Below are positions 50,793 to 60,180 of a DNA stretch of 64,000 nucleotides, piece by piece. The stretch is taken from NCBI GenBank assembly GCA_030424595.1, contig JAUHWG010000026.1, positions 104,622-168,621 on the forward strand. The letters are read 5' to 3'. The notes under the pieces were generated by a model. That model was not told where the DNA came from. It saw only the letters and a program-made list of their open reading frames with translations, and searched no databases. The position numbers and the translations under genes were made by a program. Within the stretch, counting starts at the first letter, position 1. Each line of letters starts with the position of its first letter. The stretch is from Polyangia bacterium (GTDB lineage: Bacteria > Myxococcota_A > Polyangia > Nannocystales > Nannocystaceae).

Positions 50793-53279
50793 CTACTCGC
50801 CCTCCACAGGCGCGGCCGCTTCGGCGTCCGCCTTGCCGCCCTTGACCTCGTACTCGCGAAGCTCCGGGTCGGCGGCGATCGCCTCTTCGGTGAAGGCGAT
50901 CGGCCGCCACTCCTTGGCGGAGAAGGCCTTCATCTGATCGGTGTGGTGCGGCGACTCGGGATCGTCGCTCTGCCCGTAGGTGAGCATCGCCTCGCCGCGG
51001 GGGCCGTCGTCGGTGAACTCCATCGCCATGACGAAGCTGCTGCCGTAGGTCACCAGGTAGCCGTCGGCGGCGAGATCGGTCACCTCGCTGACGACCTCGC
51101 CGCGGCTCGGCCGCGGCTCCAGGGAGGTGCTCAGCGATCCGTAGAAGACTTGGTTGGCGACGCCGTCAGCGGCCTGGCCGCCGTGGATCCGGAAGCGCTG
51201 ACCCCCGCGCTCGACGTACTGCGCGTCGCCGAGGGGGGTCGTCACCGCGATCCCGGCCTCGCCGAGGTTGGCCGCCGCCCGGCCGAGCTTCTGCAGGACC
51301 GTGTCGGCGCCGTCATCCTCGGGCGGCGGGCGCAGGCCATAGGGCGTCGTGATCGGATCGGCCGGATCAAAGCCGTTGGCGAAGAGCGGCCCCGAGTCCT
51401 TGATGTGCTCAGTGTTGAAGGCGCCGACGAACTCGCGCCAGACGATCGCGCCGACGCTGTCGACATCGTAGAGGCCGTCCCAGCCGGCCAGGGCCGCGCA
51501 GGCGGGGCCGATGTCGACGCTCATGTCGTCGACCATCACCGGACCCGCGCCCTGACAGCGGGCGACGACGTCGGCGAGGAGGAGCTCGCTCATCATCGAC
51601 CGGTTGCCGAGGATCGCCCCCTTGAGCTCGTCGACGTCGAAGAGCCCGTCCGCGCCCGAGGCACCGTCCGCGGCTGCCTCGGTGAGCATCACCAGGTTCA
51701 TCCGCGTCCGCGGCGACTGCGGGACCTCTTCGCCGCCGTGGAGGGGCGAGTAGCCGACGAGCGGCTGCGCTGGGTTGGTCAGCCAGTGGCTGTCGTTGGC
51801 GTTCATGACAAAGTCGCGCCGCCCAGCGAGCTGCGGGACCTTGGAGATCGGCACGGTCGCCCCGGGAGCGCCGGCCTCGATCACCCACTCGTTCACCGAC
51901 GACGACCCGTCCAGGACCACCGCGCCGGCCTGATCGTAGAGCAGCACCGGCAGCAGCTCGCCGTCCTCGATCGACTGCTTCCAGCCGTCGATCGCCGCCT
52001 GGCTGAGGTTCGGCGTGCTCGCGCCGTCGATGTAGAAGACCTCGCCGTCCTTGCCGGCGGCCATCGTGTGGACCCAGGGCACGCCGTCGAGATCGGCGAA
52101 GACCTGCTGGAACTCGGCGAGGCTCTTGGCCCGGTTCATGGACTGCCACTGGGCGATGATGTTGTACTTGCCGCGGTTGGCGTCGCGGTAGGAGACCGCG
52201 ACCTCCTCGCTCCAGCCGAAGTCGTTGACGTTGAGCACCGGCCCGTAGTGGGTCGACCACACCGTCTTGGTCAGCTCGGTCGAGGAGCCGTCCTCTGCCC
52301 GGATCGCGATCGTGTAGTCCTCGGAGGTCATCTCCCGGACATCGCCGTCGTAGTAGTATTTGGTCGGCTCACCGGGGACGAGATCGACGGTGTAGAGGGT
52401 GAAGCGGTTGCCCTCGACCGAGAAGGTGTGGGTCCAGGAGACCGCCTCGTTGAAGCCGATCAGCGTGCCCGGCACCCCGATCAAGGTGGCGCCGTAGACG
52501 TTGAGCTCGCCGGGGACCGTAAGGTGGCTCTCCCAGAGCTTGAGCTCGCCGAAGTAGGGGAAGTGCGGGTTGGCGACGACCATGCCGCGGCCGTTGTGGG
52601 AGCGCTCGCCGCCGATCGCCCAGCCGTTGGAGCCGAGCCCCGACTCGGCCGCGGTGCGGAGGTCCTTCGCCGGCGGCCCCGGGACCTGCTCGCCCGAGCC
52701 GGGCGGCGAGGCGGTGGCGATGAAGTCGGTGAGCTGCCCGCCGCTGGCGACGAGGCCGAGGCTGACGTAGTAGGCCGCGAGATCGACGTCGGTGATCGGC
52801 CGGACCCAATCCGCGCCGCGACAAAAGCCGGGGACCCCCGCGACGCCGACGTCCTCGAGGTAGGCGTTGTAGCCGGCGACGTAGCCGTCGATCATCCCGC
52901 GGACCTCCGGCGGCTGGACCTCGAGCATCGCCTCGGCGTCGGCGTAGACCCCGAGGGCGAGGTAGCCGAGGTCGCTGTTGACGTGCCGGTCTCCGGAGCC
53001 GCGGCCGAGGAAGGCCGCCCGCTCGGAGCGGACCTTGAGGATCTGATCGGCGAGGATGCAGGCGTGGTCCTCGGCGAAGGCGTAGGCCTGGCCGAAGGCG
53101 GCCGAGGCCAGATCGTCGGCGACGATATGCGCGACCCCGTGGGTCGTCCGCCGGATCTTCGCCTGGTAGAGCGCGTCCTCCTCCTGGTCCACCGGCGGAT
53201 CTGCGCGACAGCCGACGACGAGCATCAGCGGCAGGAGACTGGCGAGCGTCTTGGAGGGGAGACCGGCGCGGAGGGGCAT
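50793..53279 (-). CDS. Penicillin/acyl-homoserine-lactone-type acylase, lipoprotein
   Basis: 828 aa from MPLRAGLPSKTLASLL; lipobox VVGC with Cys24. N-terminal nucleophile hydrolase of the penicillin acylase family: GVAHIVADDLASAAFGQAYAFAEDHA (alpha chain start), and the self-processing site GLGSNGWAIGGERSHNG, where Ser217 would become the N-terminal nucleophile of the beta chain. VVANPHFPYFGEL and GVPGTLIGFNEAVSWTHTF are the usual beta-chain motifs. The closest functional types are PvdQ/QuiP-like acylases and aculeacin acylase. Anchored in the envelope; may degrade AHLs, lipopeptides or beta-lactams. Confidence 0.93.
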   Translation of the reverse strand: MPLRAGLPSKTLASLLPLMLVVGCRADPPVDQEEDALYQAKIRRTTHGVAHIVADDLASAAFGQAYAFAEDHACILADQILKVRSERAAFLGRGSGDRHVNSDLGYLALGVYADAEAMLEVQPPEVRGMIDGYVAGYNAYLEDVGVAGVPGFCRGADWVRPITDVDLAAYYVSLGLVASGGQLTDFIATASPPGSGEQVPGPPAKDLRTAAESGLGSNGWAIGGERSHNGRGMVVANPHFPYFGELKLWESHLTVPGELNVYGATLIGVPGTLIGFNEAVSWTHTFSVEGNRFTLYTVDLVPGEPTKYYYDGDVREMTSEDYTIAIRAEDGSSTELTKTVWSTHYGPVLNVNDFGWSEEVAVSYRDANRGKYNIIAQWQSMNRAKSLAEFQQVFADLDGVPWVHTMAAGKDGEVFYIDGASTPNLSQAAIDGWKQSIEDGELLPVLLYDQAGAVVLDGSSSVNEWVIEAGAPGATVPISKVPQLAGRRDFVMNANDSHWLTNPAQPLVGYSPLHGGEEVPQSPRTRMNLVMLTEAAADGASGADGLFDVDELKGAILGNRSMMSELLLADVVARCQGAGPVMVDDMSVDIGPACAALAGWDGLYDVDSVGAIVWREFVGAFNTEHIKDSGPLFANGFDPADPITTPYGLRPPPEDDGADTVLQKLGRAAANLGEAGIAVTTPLGDAQYVERGGQRFRIHGGQAADGVANQVFYGSLSTSLEPRPSRGEVVSEVTDLAADGYLVTYGSSFVMAMEFTDDGPRGEAMLTYGQSDDPESPHHTDQMKAFSAKEWRPIAFTEEAIAADPELREYEVKGGKADAEAAAPVEGE

Positions 53280-53417
53280 ACTCGCGCAGGGTATCAAGGA
53301 TCCGAGCCCTGCGGCTACGACCGCCCAAGGCGCCCGAACCGCCCGCAGCTCCACGCTCCTGACGTGGAGGTGACGGAGCGCAGAGCTCTCCCGTCGGCGC
53401 GGGCGATGCGTCGGGGC

Positions 53418-54239
53418 TCAGCGGCCGCCGTGGTCGCCGCGGTGCTTGCGACGCCACGCCGCCGGCGTGATCGCGTACGCCCTCCGGAACTGGCGGATGA
53501 AGTGGGTCGGGTCCCGCCAGCCGACGGCCTGGGCGATGTCGGCGATGGAGTCGTCGGTGTGGACCAGCCGCGACGCCGCCTCCGCGACGCGAATTGACGT
53601 GATCCACGCGCCTACGGTGTGACCGGTCTGCTTCTTCACCGTCGCCGCGACGTGAGCCGGCGCGCGACCGACCGCTGCGGCGACGTCGCGCAGCGAGACG
53701 CCGCGCAGCGCCTCGCGCTGGATGAAGGTGAGCGCGTCCACGACGAACCCAGGCGAGTCGCTGGGTAGGGGCGCGGCTGGCATCGCGCGACGGACCTCTG
53801 CGAGGAGGAGGAGCAGCATCGACCGGAGGAGCTCGCCGGACTCCGGCTGCCCCGCGCGCAGCTCGCTCGCCATGTCGCTGAAGAGGTCGAGGACTCGGCC
53901 CCTCCGCGCATGTGGCACGCGGACCATCGGCAGCGCGCCGCGTCGGACCCGGTGGAAGGGGGACATATGCGCGTGGCCCTCGTCGAGGGCGAAGCAGCTC
54001 GCGCAGAATCGGAGCCCCCAAAACTCGAGCTCGTGCCCACGAACGGGCTCATGCGGGACGCCGGCAGGGAAGATGAGGACGCACCCTGGCTGCGCCTGAA
54101 CAGTCTCGCCGAGGTGCATCTCGACGGATCCGGCGGCGACGTACGTGAGCACGTGATCGGTGTGGCTGCGCGGCGGGTGCCACCGCAGCTCGGCGAGCTG
54201 CCGGTGACCGACCGCCAGGGGTCCGCCCGCGTCGTTCAT
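53418..54239 (-). CDS. AraC-family transcriptional regulator
   Basis: 273 aa from MNDAGGPLAVGHRQLAEL. The N-terminal ~150 residues are a cupin-type sensor (HTDHVLTYVAAGSVEMHLGE; GCVLIFPAGVPHEP). The C-terminal ~100 residues are two helix-turn-helix motifs (GVSLRDVAAAVGRAPAHVAATVKKQTGH; SIADIAQAVGWRDPTHFIRQFRRAYAITPAAWR). Reads away from the methyltransferase gene and towards the acylase gene, 138 bp downstream. The shared promoter carries a 20-bp direct repeat that may be its binding site. Confidence 0.93.
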   Translation of the reverse strand: MNDAGGPLAVGHRQLAELRWHPPRSHTDHVLTYVAAGSVEMHLGETVQAQPGCVLIFPAGVPHEPVRGHELEFWGLRFCASCFALDEGHAHMSPFHRVRRGALPMVRVPHARRGRVLDLFSDMASELRAGQPESGELLRSMLLLLLAEVRRAMPAAPLPSDSPGFVVDALTFIQREALRGVSLRDVAAAVGRAPAHVAATVKKQTGHTVGAWITSIRVAEAASRLVHTDDSIADIAQAVGWRDPTHFIRQFRRAYAITPAAWRRKHRGDHGGR

Positions 54240-54271
54240 CGCTTCGGAACATAGCCCATCGGGTAGGCGAA

Positions 54272-54315
54272 AGATCCGCCGATAGAAACGCCGATAGATC
54301 CGCCGATAGAAACGC
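54272..54315. promoter_or_regulatory. Tandem 20-bp direct repeat, candidate AraC operator
   Basis: AGATCCGCCGATAGAAACGC occurs at 54272-54291 and again at 54296-54315 (24-bp period) between the divergent regulator and methyltransferase genes. Direct-repeat half-sites of this size are what AraC-type regulators usually bind. Confidence 0.55.
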
Positions 54316-54328
54316 AATCGCCGCTCTG

Positions 54329-54349
54329 CGCAGGCGTGACAGGCCTGCG
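54329..54349 (+). promoter_or_regulatory. Inverted repeat before the methyltransferase gene
   Basis: CGCAGGC (54329-54335) and GCCTGCG (54343-54349) with a 7-base spacer, ending 12 bases before the ATG at 54362. Could be an operator or an mRNA 5' hairpin. Confidence 0.4.
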
Positions 54350-54361
54350 TACCCTGTCGCC

Positions 54362-55066
54362 ATGTCACAAGCCGCCACCTACCCCTTCGACGAGGCGCAC
54401 GCCGCTCGCTACGACGCACAGTTCCGCCCCCTCGCGCCTCTGCGCGACGCCCTCCACCTGGTGACTCAGTTCGCCTTGAGCGAGGTGCCGGAGCGCGCGC
54501 AGATCCTCTGTGTTGGCGCGGGGACCGGCGCGGAGATCCTCGAGCTCGCTCCACTGTTCCCCGGCTGGCGCTTCACCGCCGTGGACACCTCGGGGCCGAT
54601 GCTCGAGCGCTGCCGGGCGCGCCTGGTCGAGGCCGGCCTCGACTCACGGTGTGTGCTCCACGAGGGGACGCTCGACACCCTCCCAGACCCAGACGAAGGG
54701 CTCTTCGACGCCGCCACCGCGGTGCTCGTCTCGCACTTCCTCGTCGACCCGGCCGAGCGCCAGCGCTTCTTCCAGAGCATCGCCGACCGGCTTCGTCCAG
54801 CGGCGCCGCTGCTCTTCGCGGACCTCGCCGCCGACTCGCTCGGAGGAGAACTCATGGAGCTCTGGAAGCAGGCCTGGCGGTACGCCGGGGCCTCAGGGGA
54901 GGATGTTGAGAACATGACCGCGTCGGTCGGCGAGACCGTCGCCATCGCCACGCCGGGCGAGGTAGAGGCGCTGGTCGCAGCGAGCGGGTTCGACGACCCG
55001 GTTCGGGTCTTCCAGACTGTGTTCATCCACGGGTGGCTCGCCCGCAGAGGCCGTCCGAAGGCCTAA
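54362..55066 (+). CDS. SAM-dependent methyltransferase
   Basis: 234 aa. Class I methyltransferase with motif I ILCVGAGTGAEILELA, acidic tip FTAVDTSGPMLE, and motif post-II HEGTLDTLPDPDEGLFDAATAVLVSHFL. The C-terminal half has ETVAIATPGEVEALVAASGF, resembling small-molecule methyltransferases (UbiE/CmoA-like). The substrate is unknown. Transcribed divergently from the AraC regulator and likely controlled by it. Confidence 0.9.
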   Translation: MSQAATYPFDEAHAARYDAQFRPLAPLRDALHLVTQFALSEVPERAQILCVGAGTGAEILELAPLFPGWRFTAVDTSGPMLERCRARLVEAGLDSRCVLHEGTLDTLPDPDEGLFDAATAVLVSHFLVDPAERQRFFQSIADRLRPAAPLLFADLAADSLGGELMELWKQAWRYAGASGEDVENMTASVGETVAIATPGEVEALVAASGFDDPVRVFQTVFIHGWLARRGRPKA

Positions 55067-55157
55067 CACGGCGACGGCCTGGGTGCCGGGCCGCTCTGTC
55101 GGCGAGGAGGACGATCCACGGCAGACGTCCCGCGGTCCAGTGTATCGTTCGCCCGCC

Positions 55158-56466
55158 GTGGAACCGCCTCCCCTCGAGCTCAAGCCAGGCAGCTTCTCTG
55201 AGCAGCTCGCGTCGGGCCAGCTCTCCCTCTCCGCCGACGTCGGCGGGCTGAGGCTCGAGCTCGAGCTCCTCGGCGCCGAGCCGGCGGAGGGCGACGCGCT
55301 CGCGGTTAATTGGCGCGTCACAGTGTCCTCGGCGGGCCGAGCCCTCAAGCACAGCGCTCGGACCGTGCTCGGACCGCGCGAGCGGGCACACCTAGAGCTC
55401 CCCGCCTTCGCCCCACCCGCTCTGTCCGCGCGCTTCGAGCAGCGGCTCGAGCACGCCAAGGCTCCCGAGCGAGGCGGAGCTCGCCGAGTACGAGGACGCG
55501 CTCGAGCAGGCGATGTTCGAGGTCATCGACCTGCTCCGCGAGCCCTGGGTGCGGATGCTCCCCGAGCCTGCGGCCGGCACCGCCGCGTGGTCTCTGCGCC
55601 GCGAGCTCACGCCGCATCTTCGGGGCATGATCGCGGACGCCCGCGACACCGCCGCGCGCGCTCACCTCGAGGCGGTGTCGGTCGAGATGAACGGCGAGGG
55701 CGGGCTGTGGATGACGGCGCGCACGATCCTGTGGGACGATGACGGCGCGGTCTCTGACGTCCTCGAGCAAGCGCTCAACGCTGGCGAGCTGTGTGCCCCG
55801 CGCTGGTACGCGCCCGCGCCCGCGCTCGACGAGCAGCCCGCTCGCGGCGCGTTGCAGAGCTGGCGGCTGCTGCTCTCCGCCCACGTGGGTCGACTCCACG
55901 GCGACCCTAGGATCTTCCCTTGCGACGCGATCCCGTGGTTGCCGCTGCGAGGGCTCGTGACCGGCAGGTTCTCCGAGGCGCCCGAGCGCGTGCCCCCCCC
56001 CAGCCCGCAGGCCTTGCACGCGCTCCAGGATCTCCTCTCGCCGGACGAGCGCGTCGCGGTCAAGGTCGCTCGGTTTCGCCTGACGCTGCGCGAGCGCGAG
56101 GGCACCGTCGGGCTCTTGGCGCAGCGCGACCGGACGTCGCCCGGTCTCGCGGTCTGGTCGCACGGACCCGCGACCTACGCCGCCGATGGAAACATCGCCG
56201 CCGCCGACGCCCTGCTCCGCTGGCTGCGCGACGCGCTCGATGGGGGCGACGATGATCCGTCGTCCACGCTCCGTGGAGTGACCGCGCCTCTCTCAGAACA
56301 CCTGGAGGCGCTGCGCGTGAGCCTCACCCCGCTCGAGGACTGGGAGTCCGAGCGCCATCATCTCCGACGCGCAGACTTGGTCGTCCCGCTCGCCGATCTC
56401 CAGCGCTACTACGGGCTCCTCCATCAGATCTTCCCCGGCTTTCGCGGGTGGCTAGAGCGCGACTGA
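55158..56466 (+). pseudogene. Hypothetical protein gene with a frameshift
   Basis: Two well-coding segments in different frames. The first runs from a GTG at 55158 (VEPPPLELKPGSFSEQL) to ...RLEHAKA near 55463. The second reads LPSEAELAEYEDALEQAMFEVIDLL... to 56466. Dropping one G from AAGGCTC would join them as ...HAKLPSEAEL, giving one protein of ~435 aa. The product is soluble and shows no family motif I recognise. The cause may be mutation, assembly error or, less likely, programmed shifting; the shift site has no slippery heptamer. Confidence 0.65.
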
Positions 56467-56589
56467 TCCGCGGTCGCCGACCCGCGGGCGACTCGTCGGA
56501 TCAGACCAGATCCGATCCGATCCGACCGGCGAGCGAGGCGACAGGACAGGAGCGGCGTCACGAGCCCGCAGCCTACGACGGGACCGTCC

Positions 56590-57999
56590 TCAGTCCGCAC
56601 AAAGTCGAGCGCTCCCGCGGGCGCCTCCCTGCTCGACCTCGACGATCTGACCGAAGCTCCCGGCGAAGGAAATCCCGCCCGTCGGGGGGTACGCCTCGAG
56701 GAGTTCACGGAGACCGTCGGCGAAGGCCCGGCCGCTCTCTGGCCGCCGGGTCCGGTCGTAGGCGAGGCAGCGCCCGAGGAACTCCTGCCAAGCGATCTGC
56801 CACGGTCGCGACCGTGCACCGCCGCTGACGTCGACAAAGACGCCCTCGCACTTGAGCAGCTCGACGGTCCGCGCCGCGCTTCCGCCGACCGGGACGACAT
56901 AGTGGGTCTGCTCGCCGAAGGGGACACCGCCGAGGATCCGGGTCGCCAGCTTGCCGAGGGCGAAGACGTCAGCGCGGGGGTCGAGCGGGTGGCCGATGAT
57001 CTGCTCGGGCGCCGCCCAGCTGAAGGTCGCGGTCGTCGCAGGGCTACCGGCGACGACATCGAGGCTGTCGAAGATGACAGGCGCGTCTGCGGTGAAGAGA
57101 ACGTTGCCCGGCGAGAGGTCGGCGTGGACCCGCTCGCTGGCGTGGAGCCCCTCGAGGCCTGCGGCGATCTCGGCGAGGCCCGCGAGGATCCCGGCGCGGG
57201 GAGCCTCAAACTCGACAGTGCCGCCGTAGCGATCCTGCTGGACCCGGCGGATCGCCTCGCCGAGCGCATCGGCGTCGGCGAGCGGCACCCGGGCGGGGGG
57301 GAGGTTGCTGCGGACCACCGCCTCGACCGCGCCGAGCGCGGTCATGCGCTCTTCGATCAGCGGCCGGAAGGGCCCACGGGGCGCCCGCAGCACTCGGACG
57401 TCATCGTTCACCGCGCCCGAGAGCGGGCCCGCTTCGACGAGCGGGACCAGGAGACGCCGGCTCGATCGGCCGTCGACGATCGCCTGCTCGACCGCGGAGG
57501 CGAGCGCCTCGTCGCCCTGCGACGCGGCGATCGCCGCGACGGTCGACACCGCCTCCGCGTCGTCGTCGATCGCCGGCAGGCTCGAGAGGGCCGTCCGCGG
57601 GGAGCTCGGGCTCGCGGTCGAGGCGATGACCTGGCTGAGGAGGGTCGGACCCAGGAGGTCCCGGATCGCCCGCCGGCTGACGTAGACCTCGCGGGCGCCG
57701 CTCTCGCTGTCGAGCTCGATCGTGTGGATCCCCATCAGGCCGCTGGCGACGTGGTTCTCGACAGCGCCGAGGACCCGCAGCGGCAGCTCCTCGCGCTGGC
57801 GGACGCCGAAGACCTCACAGACCGCGCGGAAGAGCTTGGCGAGCTCGCGCGAGCGGTCCACGCGGAGGTGCCAAGGCAGGCCGTCCGGGGCGACGCCGAA
57901 GCGGACGACGAGCTGCGGGGCCTGAGCCAGCTCGCGGCTGGCGACGATCGGGATCGCGACCGAGGACGACGGGTGAATGCGGTTCACCCGCGGCATCAT
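56590..57999 (-). CDS. Atypical protein kinase
   Basis: 469 aa if the ATGATG at 57999 is used; earlier (TTG 58080) or later (GTG 57987) starts are possible. The C-terminal half is a kinase C-lobe: GLHASERVHADLSPGNVLF (catalytic-loop Asp and Asn, HAD for HRD), VIFDSLDVV (DFG position reads DSL), FSWAAPEQIIGHPLDPRADVFALGKLATRIL (APE motif and F-helix Asp). The usual glycine-rich loop and VAxK Lys are not evident in the N-terminal half, which starts like an unrelated ~200-residue domain. Active phosphotransfer is uncertain. Myxobacteria carry many such kinases. Confidence 0.75.
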   Translation of the reverse strand: MMPRVNRIHPSSSVAIPIVASRELAQAPQLVVRFGVAPDGLPWHLRVDRSRELAKLFRAVCEVFGVRQREELPLRVLGAVENHVASGLMGIHTIELDSESGAREVYVSRRAIRDLLGPTLLSQVIASTASPSSPRTALSSLPAIDDDAEAVSTVAAIAASQGDEALASAVEQAIVDGRSSRRLLVPLVEAGPLSGAVNDDVRVLRAPRGPFRPLIEERMTALGAVEAVVRSNLPPARVPLADADALGEAIRRVQQDRYGGTVEFEAPRAGILAGLAEIAAGLEGLHASERVHADLSPGNVLFTADAPVIFDSLDVVAGSPATTATFSWAAPEQIIGHPLDPRADVFALGKLATRILGGVPFGEQTHYVVPVGGSAARTVELLKCEGVFVDVSGGARSRPWQIAWQEFLGRCLAYDRTRRPESGRAFADGLRELLEAYPPTGGISFAGSFGQIVEVEQGGARGSARLCAD

Positions 58000-58436
58000 A
58001 GGCTGACCGACCCGCGCCGGGCGACGACGACGACCACGGAGCGCCGAGATGACCGGCACCTCCGCGGCAAAGTCGTTCAAGCTGCGAACTTGGGCGAGGC
58101 GCCGGGTGCTCGGAGGCCCCGGTCATCGGCGGTCGCGGCCGTCGAGTCTCTCGCGCACTTGATGAGCAACAACGCGCATCGCCGGTCGAACTTCGGAGCG
58201 TGTCGAAGTCCTGCCGATAGGGGCGCTACTCCTCTTCTGCGTACAAGATCCCAGACATTCCTCGCAAGGTGCAGCGGCCTCAGGCCATGCCGAAGCCCCA
58301 GGTGAGCTCCTCACCTGGGGCCGCGTCCGTCGTTAGGACCTCACCGGATCCTCGTGTCTCTCATGACCCCGCGCAGGGCGGCCGCGTCGAGCGGTCGTAT
58401 CGCTTCCTCGTCGCCCCTCGGCTGCTCGCGGAGGAT
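58000..58436. other. Intergenic with a hairpin, no gene recognised
   Basis: Spacer between two leftward genes. Only the hairpin at 58295-58321 stands out. Confidence 0.5.
58295..58321 (-). terminator. Hairpin downstream of the Kazal lipoprotein gene
   Basis: Perfect 12-bp stem GCCCCAGGTGAG/CTCACCTGGGGC with a three-base loop, followed on the minus strand by TTCGGC. No long T-run. About 115 bp past the stop codon. Confidence 0.5.
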
Positions 58437-59321
58437 CTACGCCTCATCAGCCGTGAGGACCTCGCAGGTACCCTCCGTCGCGACGCTGACGCCCGCCGCG
58501 TTCGCCTCGCAGGCGCTGCTGTAGGTCTCGCCGTCGCAGCCGCATGCCTCGACCTCGTCCTCGAGGCAGCTCGTCGGCTTGGGCACGCACTCACCATCGG
58601 CCCTGCCCGTGTCGCAGGCGGGCCCGTGATCGCAGAACTCGCCCTCGCCGCAGTCGACGTTGAACGAGCAGTAGCCAGAGCAGCTACCTCCGTGCTCGAC
58701 CGCTGCGCCCGCACACTCTGCGAGGCAGGTGTTGGCGTAGGTCTCGCCGTCGTCACCGCAGACGGGATCGTAGATGAGCTCGCACATGCAGCCGCACGCG
58801 CCGGGGTGGGCGACGCTGACGCCGATGACAGCAGCGACACAGCTGTTGGGATAGGTCTCGCCGTCGCAGCCGCAGGCCTCCTCGCCCTTGACGTCACAGA
58901 CATCGGGCCGCGGGACGCAGGCGCCAGGGCCCCCGCAGGCGCCGTCGCGGCGGCAGTAGTCGAGCGGGTCGCAGTCCGCGTCGGAGTCGCAGTCGAGGAG
59001 GAGATCGCAGGCGCCCTCGTCGATCACCTCGGCGCCCGAGCAGGCCGCGGCGCAGGTGCTCGAGTAGGTGATGCCGTCGTCGCCGCAGACCGGGCTCAGC
59101 TCGGCGTCGTCACAGTCGCAGGGCTCTCCGTAGGCGAACTCGTCGGACTCAAAAGGATCGAGGGGCGGCGAGAGGCGCTGGCCGGGTTCAGGGTCAGGAT
59201 CGGGGTGCGGAGGCGTCGGCGGCTCACAGCCGGTGAGGCCGAGGGTGAGGCCGAGGGTGAGGAGGCCGGAGAGGGAGAGGAGGGCGCGTCGGACAGCGCC
59301 ACGGGTCGCGGGCATGGTCAT
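58437..59321 (-). CDS. Kazal-type protease-inhibitor-like lipoprotein
   Basis: 294 aa; lipobox LGLTGC with Cys32 (start may be the second Met, two codons on). After a Pro/Asp linker come repeated Kazal-like modules: CDCDDAELSPVCGDDGITYSSTCAAACSGAEVIDEGAC, CMCELIYDPVCGDDGETYANTCLAECAGAAVEHGGSC in shorter notation 'C.C...PVCGDDG.TY...C.A.C.G..V...G.C', interleaved with EACGCDGETYPNSCVAA and EACGCDGETYSSACEAN half-modules. Kazal domains inhibit serine proteases; here the protein may guard the cell surface against its own or prey proteases. Confidence 0.9.
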   Translation of the reverse strand: MTMPATRGAVRRALLSLSGLLTLGLTLGLTGCEPPTPPHPDPDPEPGQRLSPPLDPFESDEFAYGEPCDCDDAELSPVCGDDGITYSSTCAAACSGAEVIDEGACDLLLDCDSDADCDPLDYCRRDGACGGPGACVPRPDVCDVKGEEACGCDGETYPNSCVAAVIGVSVAHPGACGCMCELIYDPVCGDDGETYANTCLAECAGAAVEHGGSCSGYCSFNVDCGEGEFCDHGPACDTGRADGECVPKPTSCLEDEVEACGCDGETYSSACEANAAGVSVATEGTCEVLTADEA

Positions 59322-59643
59322 GAGGATTCCTTCGCCGCACGGGTCGCGGGCCGACGGGCCCTCGCGTCTCAGCGCGCAGCACCAATGACCATAGGGGACC
59401 TCTCGCGTTTCGCAAGTCTCACGACCAGAAATTATTCAAACATGACCACATAGACATGTTGTTTTAGTCCGCCGACAAGCGCGAGGATGGCTGCCTAGGG
59501 GGCAGGATACGCTATCTCGCAAACTCGTCCGCGACGCCTTTGGAGCCGCGCCGCTCCTCCGCGCGCCGCGAGCTCACGGACGAGTTCGCAGGATTCTCGG
59601 CCCCGAAACGCGGCCCTCTCGGCGTCGGAGCGCGCCGGACCGC
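59322..59643. other. Intergenic, including the Kazal gene promoter region
   Basis: An AT-rich patch (59427-59468, GAAATTATTCAAACATGACCACATAGACATG region) is the lowest-GC stretch nearby and probably holds the promoter of the leftward Kazal gene. The rest merges into the transposase relic. Confidence 0.45.
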
Positions 59644-59990
59644 TCACTCCCTGCCGGCGCGCCGCTGTGTGAACGCGACCTGGCGGACTCCGCAGGCCCC
59701 CAGGGCCTCCACGGCGTCGTGGGCGAAGGGCCGGCGGAGCCCGTAGCGACAGACCCGCTCTAGTCATCGGCGGTCGCGGCCGTCGACGGTCGTGGCCGCG
59801 TGCAAGTGCATGCCGTGGGCAGAGACCGTGTGCGGCGGCGGCTCGGTGTCGGGCGCGACGCGGCGAGGTGCGGGCCTCGCAGCGAATGCTGGACGCAAGC
59901 TGCGAGCGCGGGGTCGAGGTCGAGGTCGAGGTCGTCGTGACCCGCGGCGGCGAGGACCTCGTGCGCTCGGCCGAGGATGGCGATCATCCG
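59644..59990 (-). pseudogene. IS91-family (Y2) transposase relic
   Basis: Three pieces of a rolling-circle transposase in order on the minus strand. LDPALAACVQHSLRGPHLAA is in one frame. After a frameshift comes APDTEPPPHTVSAHGMHLHAATTVDGRDRR, then an in-frame TGA (59764-59766), then LERVCRYGLRRPFAHDAVEAL to a stop at 59644. The intact family sequence reads ...LHAATTVDGRDRRRLERVCRYLLRPPFAH..., so the TGA is a nonsense change of a CGA Arg codon. The C-terminal part after ALGAC is lost. Confidence 0.75.
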
Positions 59991-60180
59991 CTCGGGTGCT
60001 CTCCTTCTCGGGGCCCTTGGCGGTGCGCCTCGCTACGACCGCGAGCTCCTCGCCGCGGTCTCGGAGCGCCTCAGCCGAGCGGTCCATAAGGACATGCGGC
60101 GCTCGGTCAAGCACGAGCACAGGCTCGCCTCGGCCGCGCCGCTTCACGGTGGTGCTCGTCTGCGCCGTAGAAGGCGCTAG
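59991..60180. other. Decayed sequence upstream of the transposase relic
   Basis: No readable protein on either strand. May hold further relic sequence too eroded to recognise. Confidence 0.35.

Noticed and set aside
55396..55512. Programmed frameshift in the 55158-56466 gene
   Set aside because: No slippery heptamer and no downstream pseudoknot or stem visible; a single-base insertion in AAGGCTC explains the break more simply.
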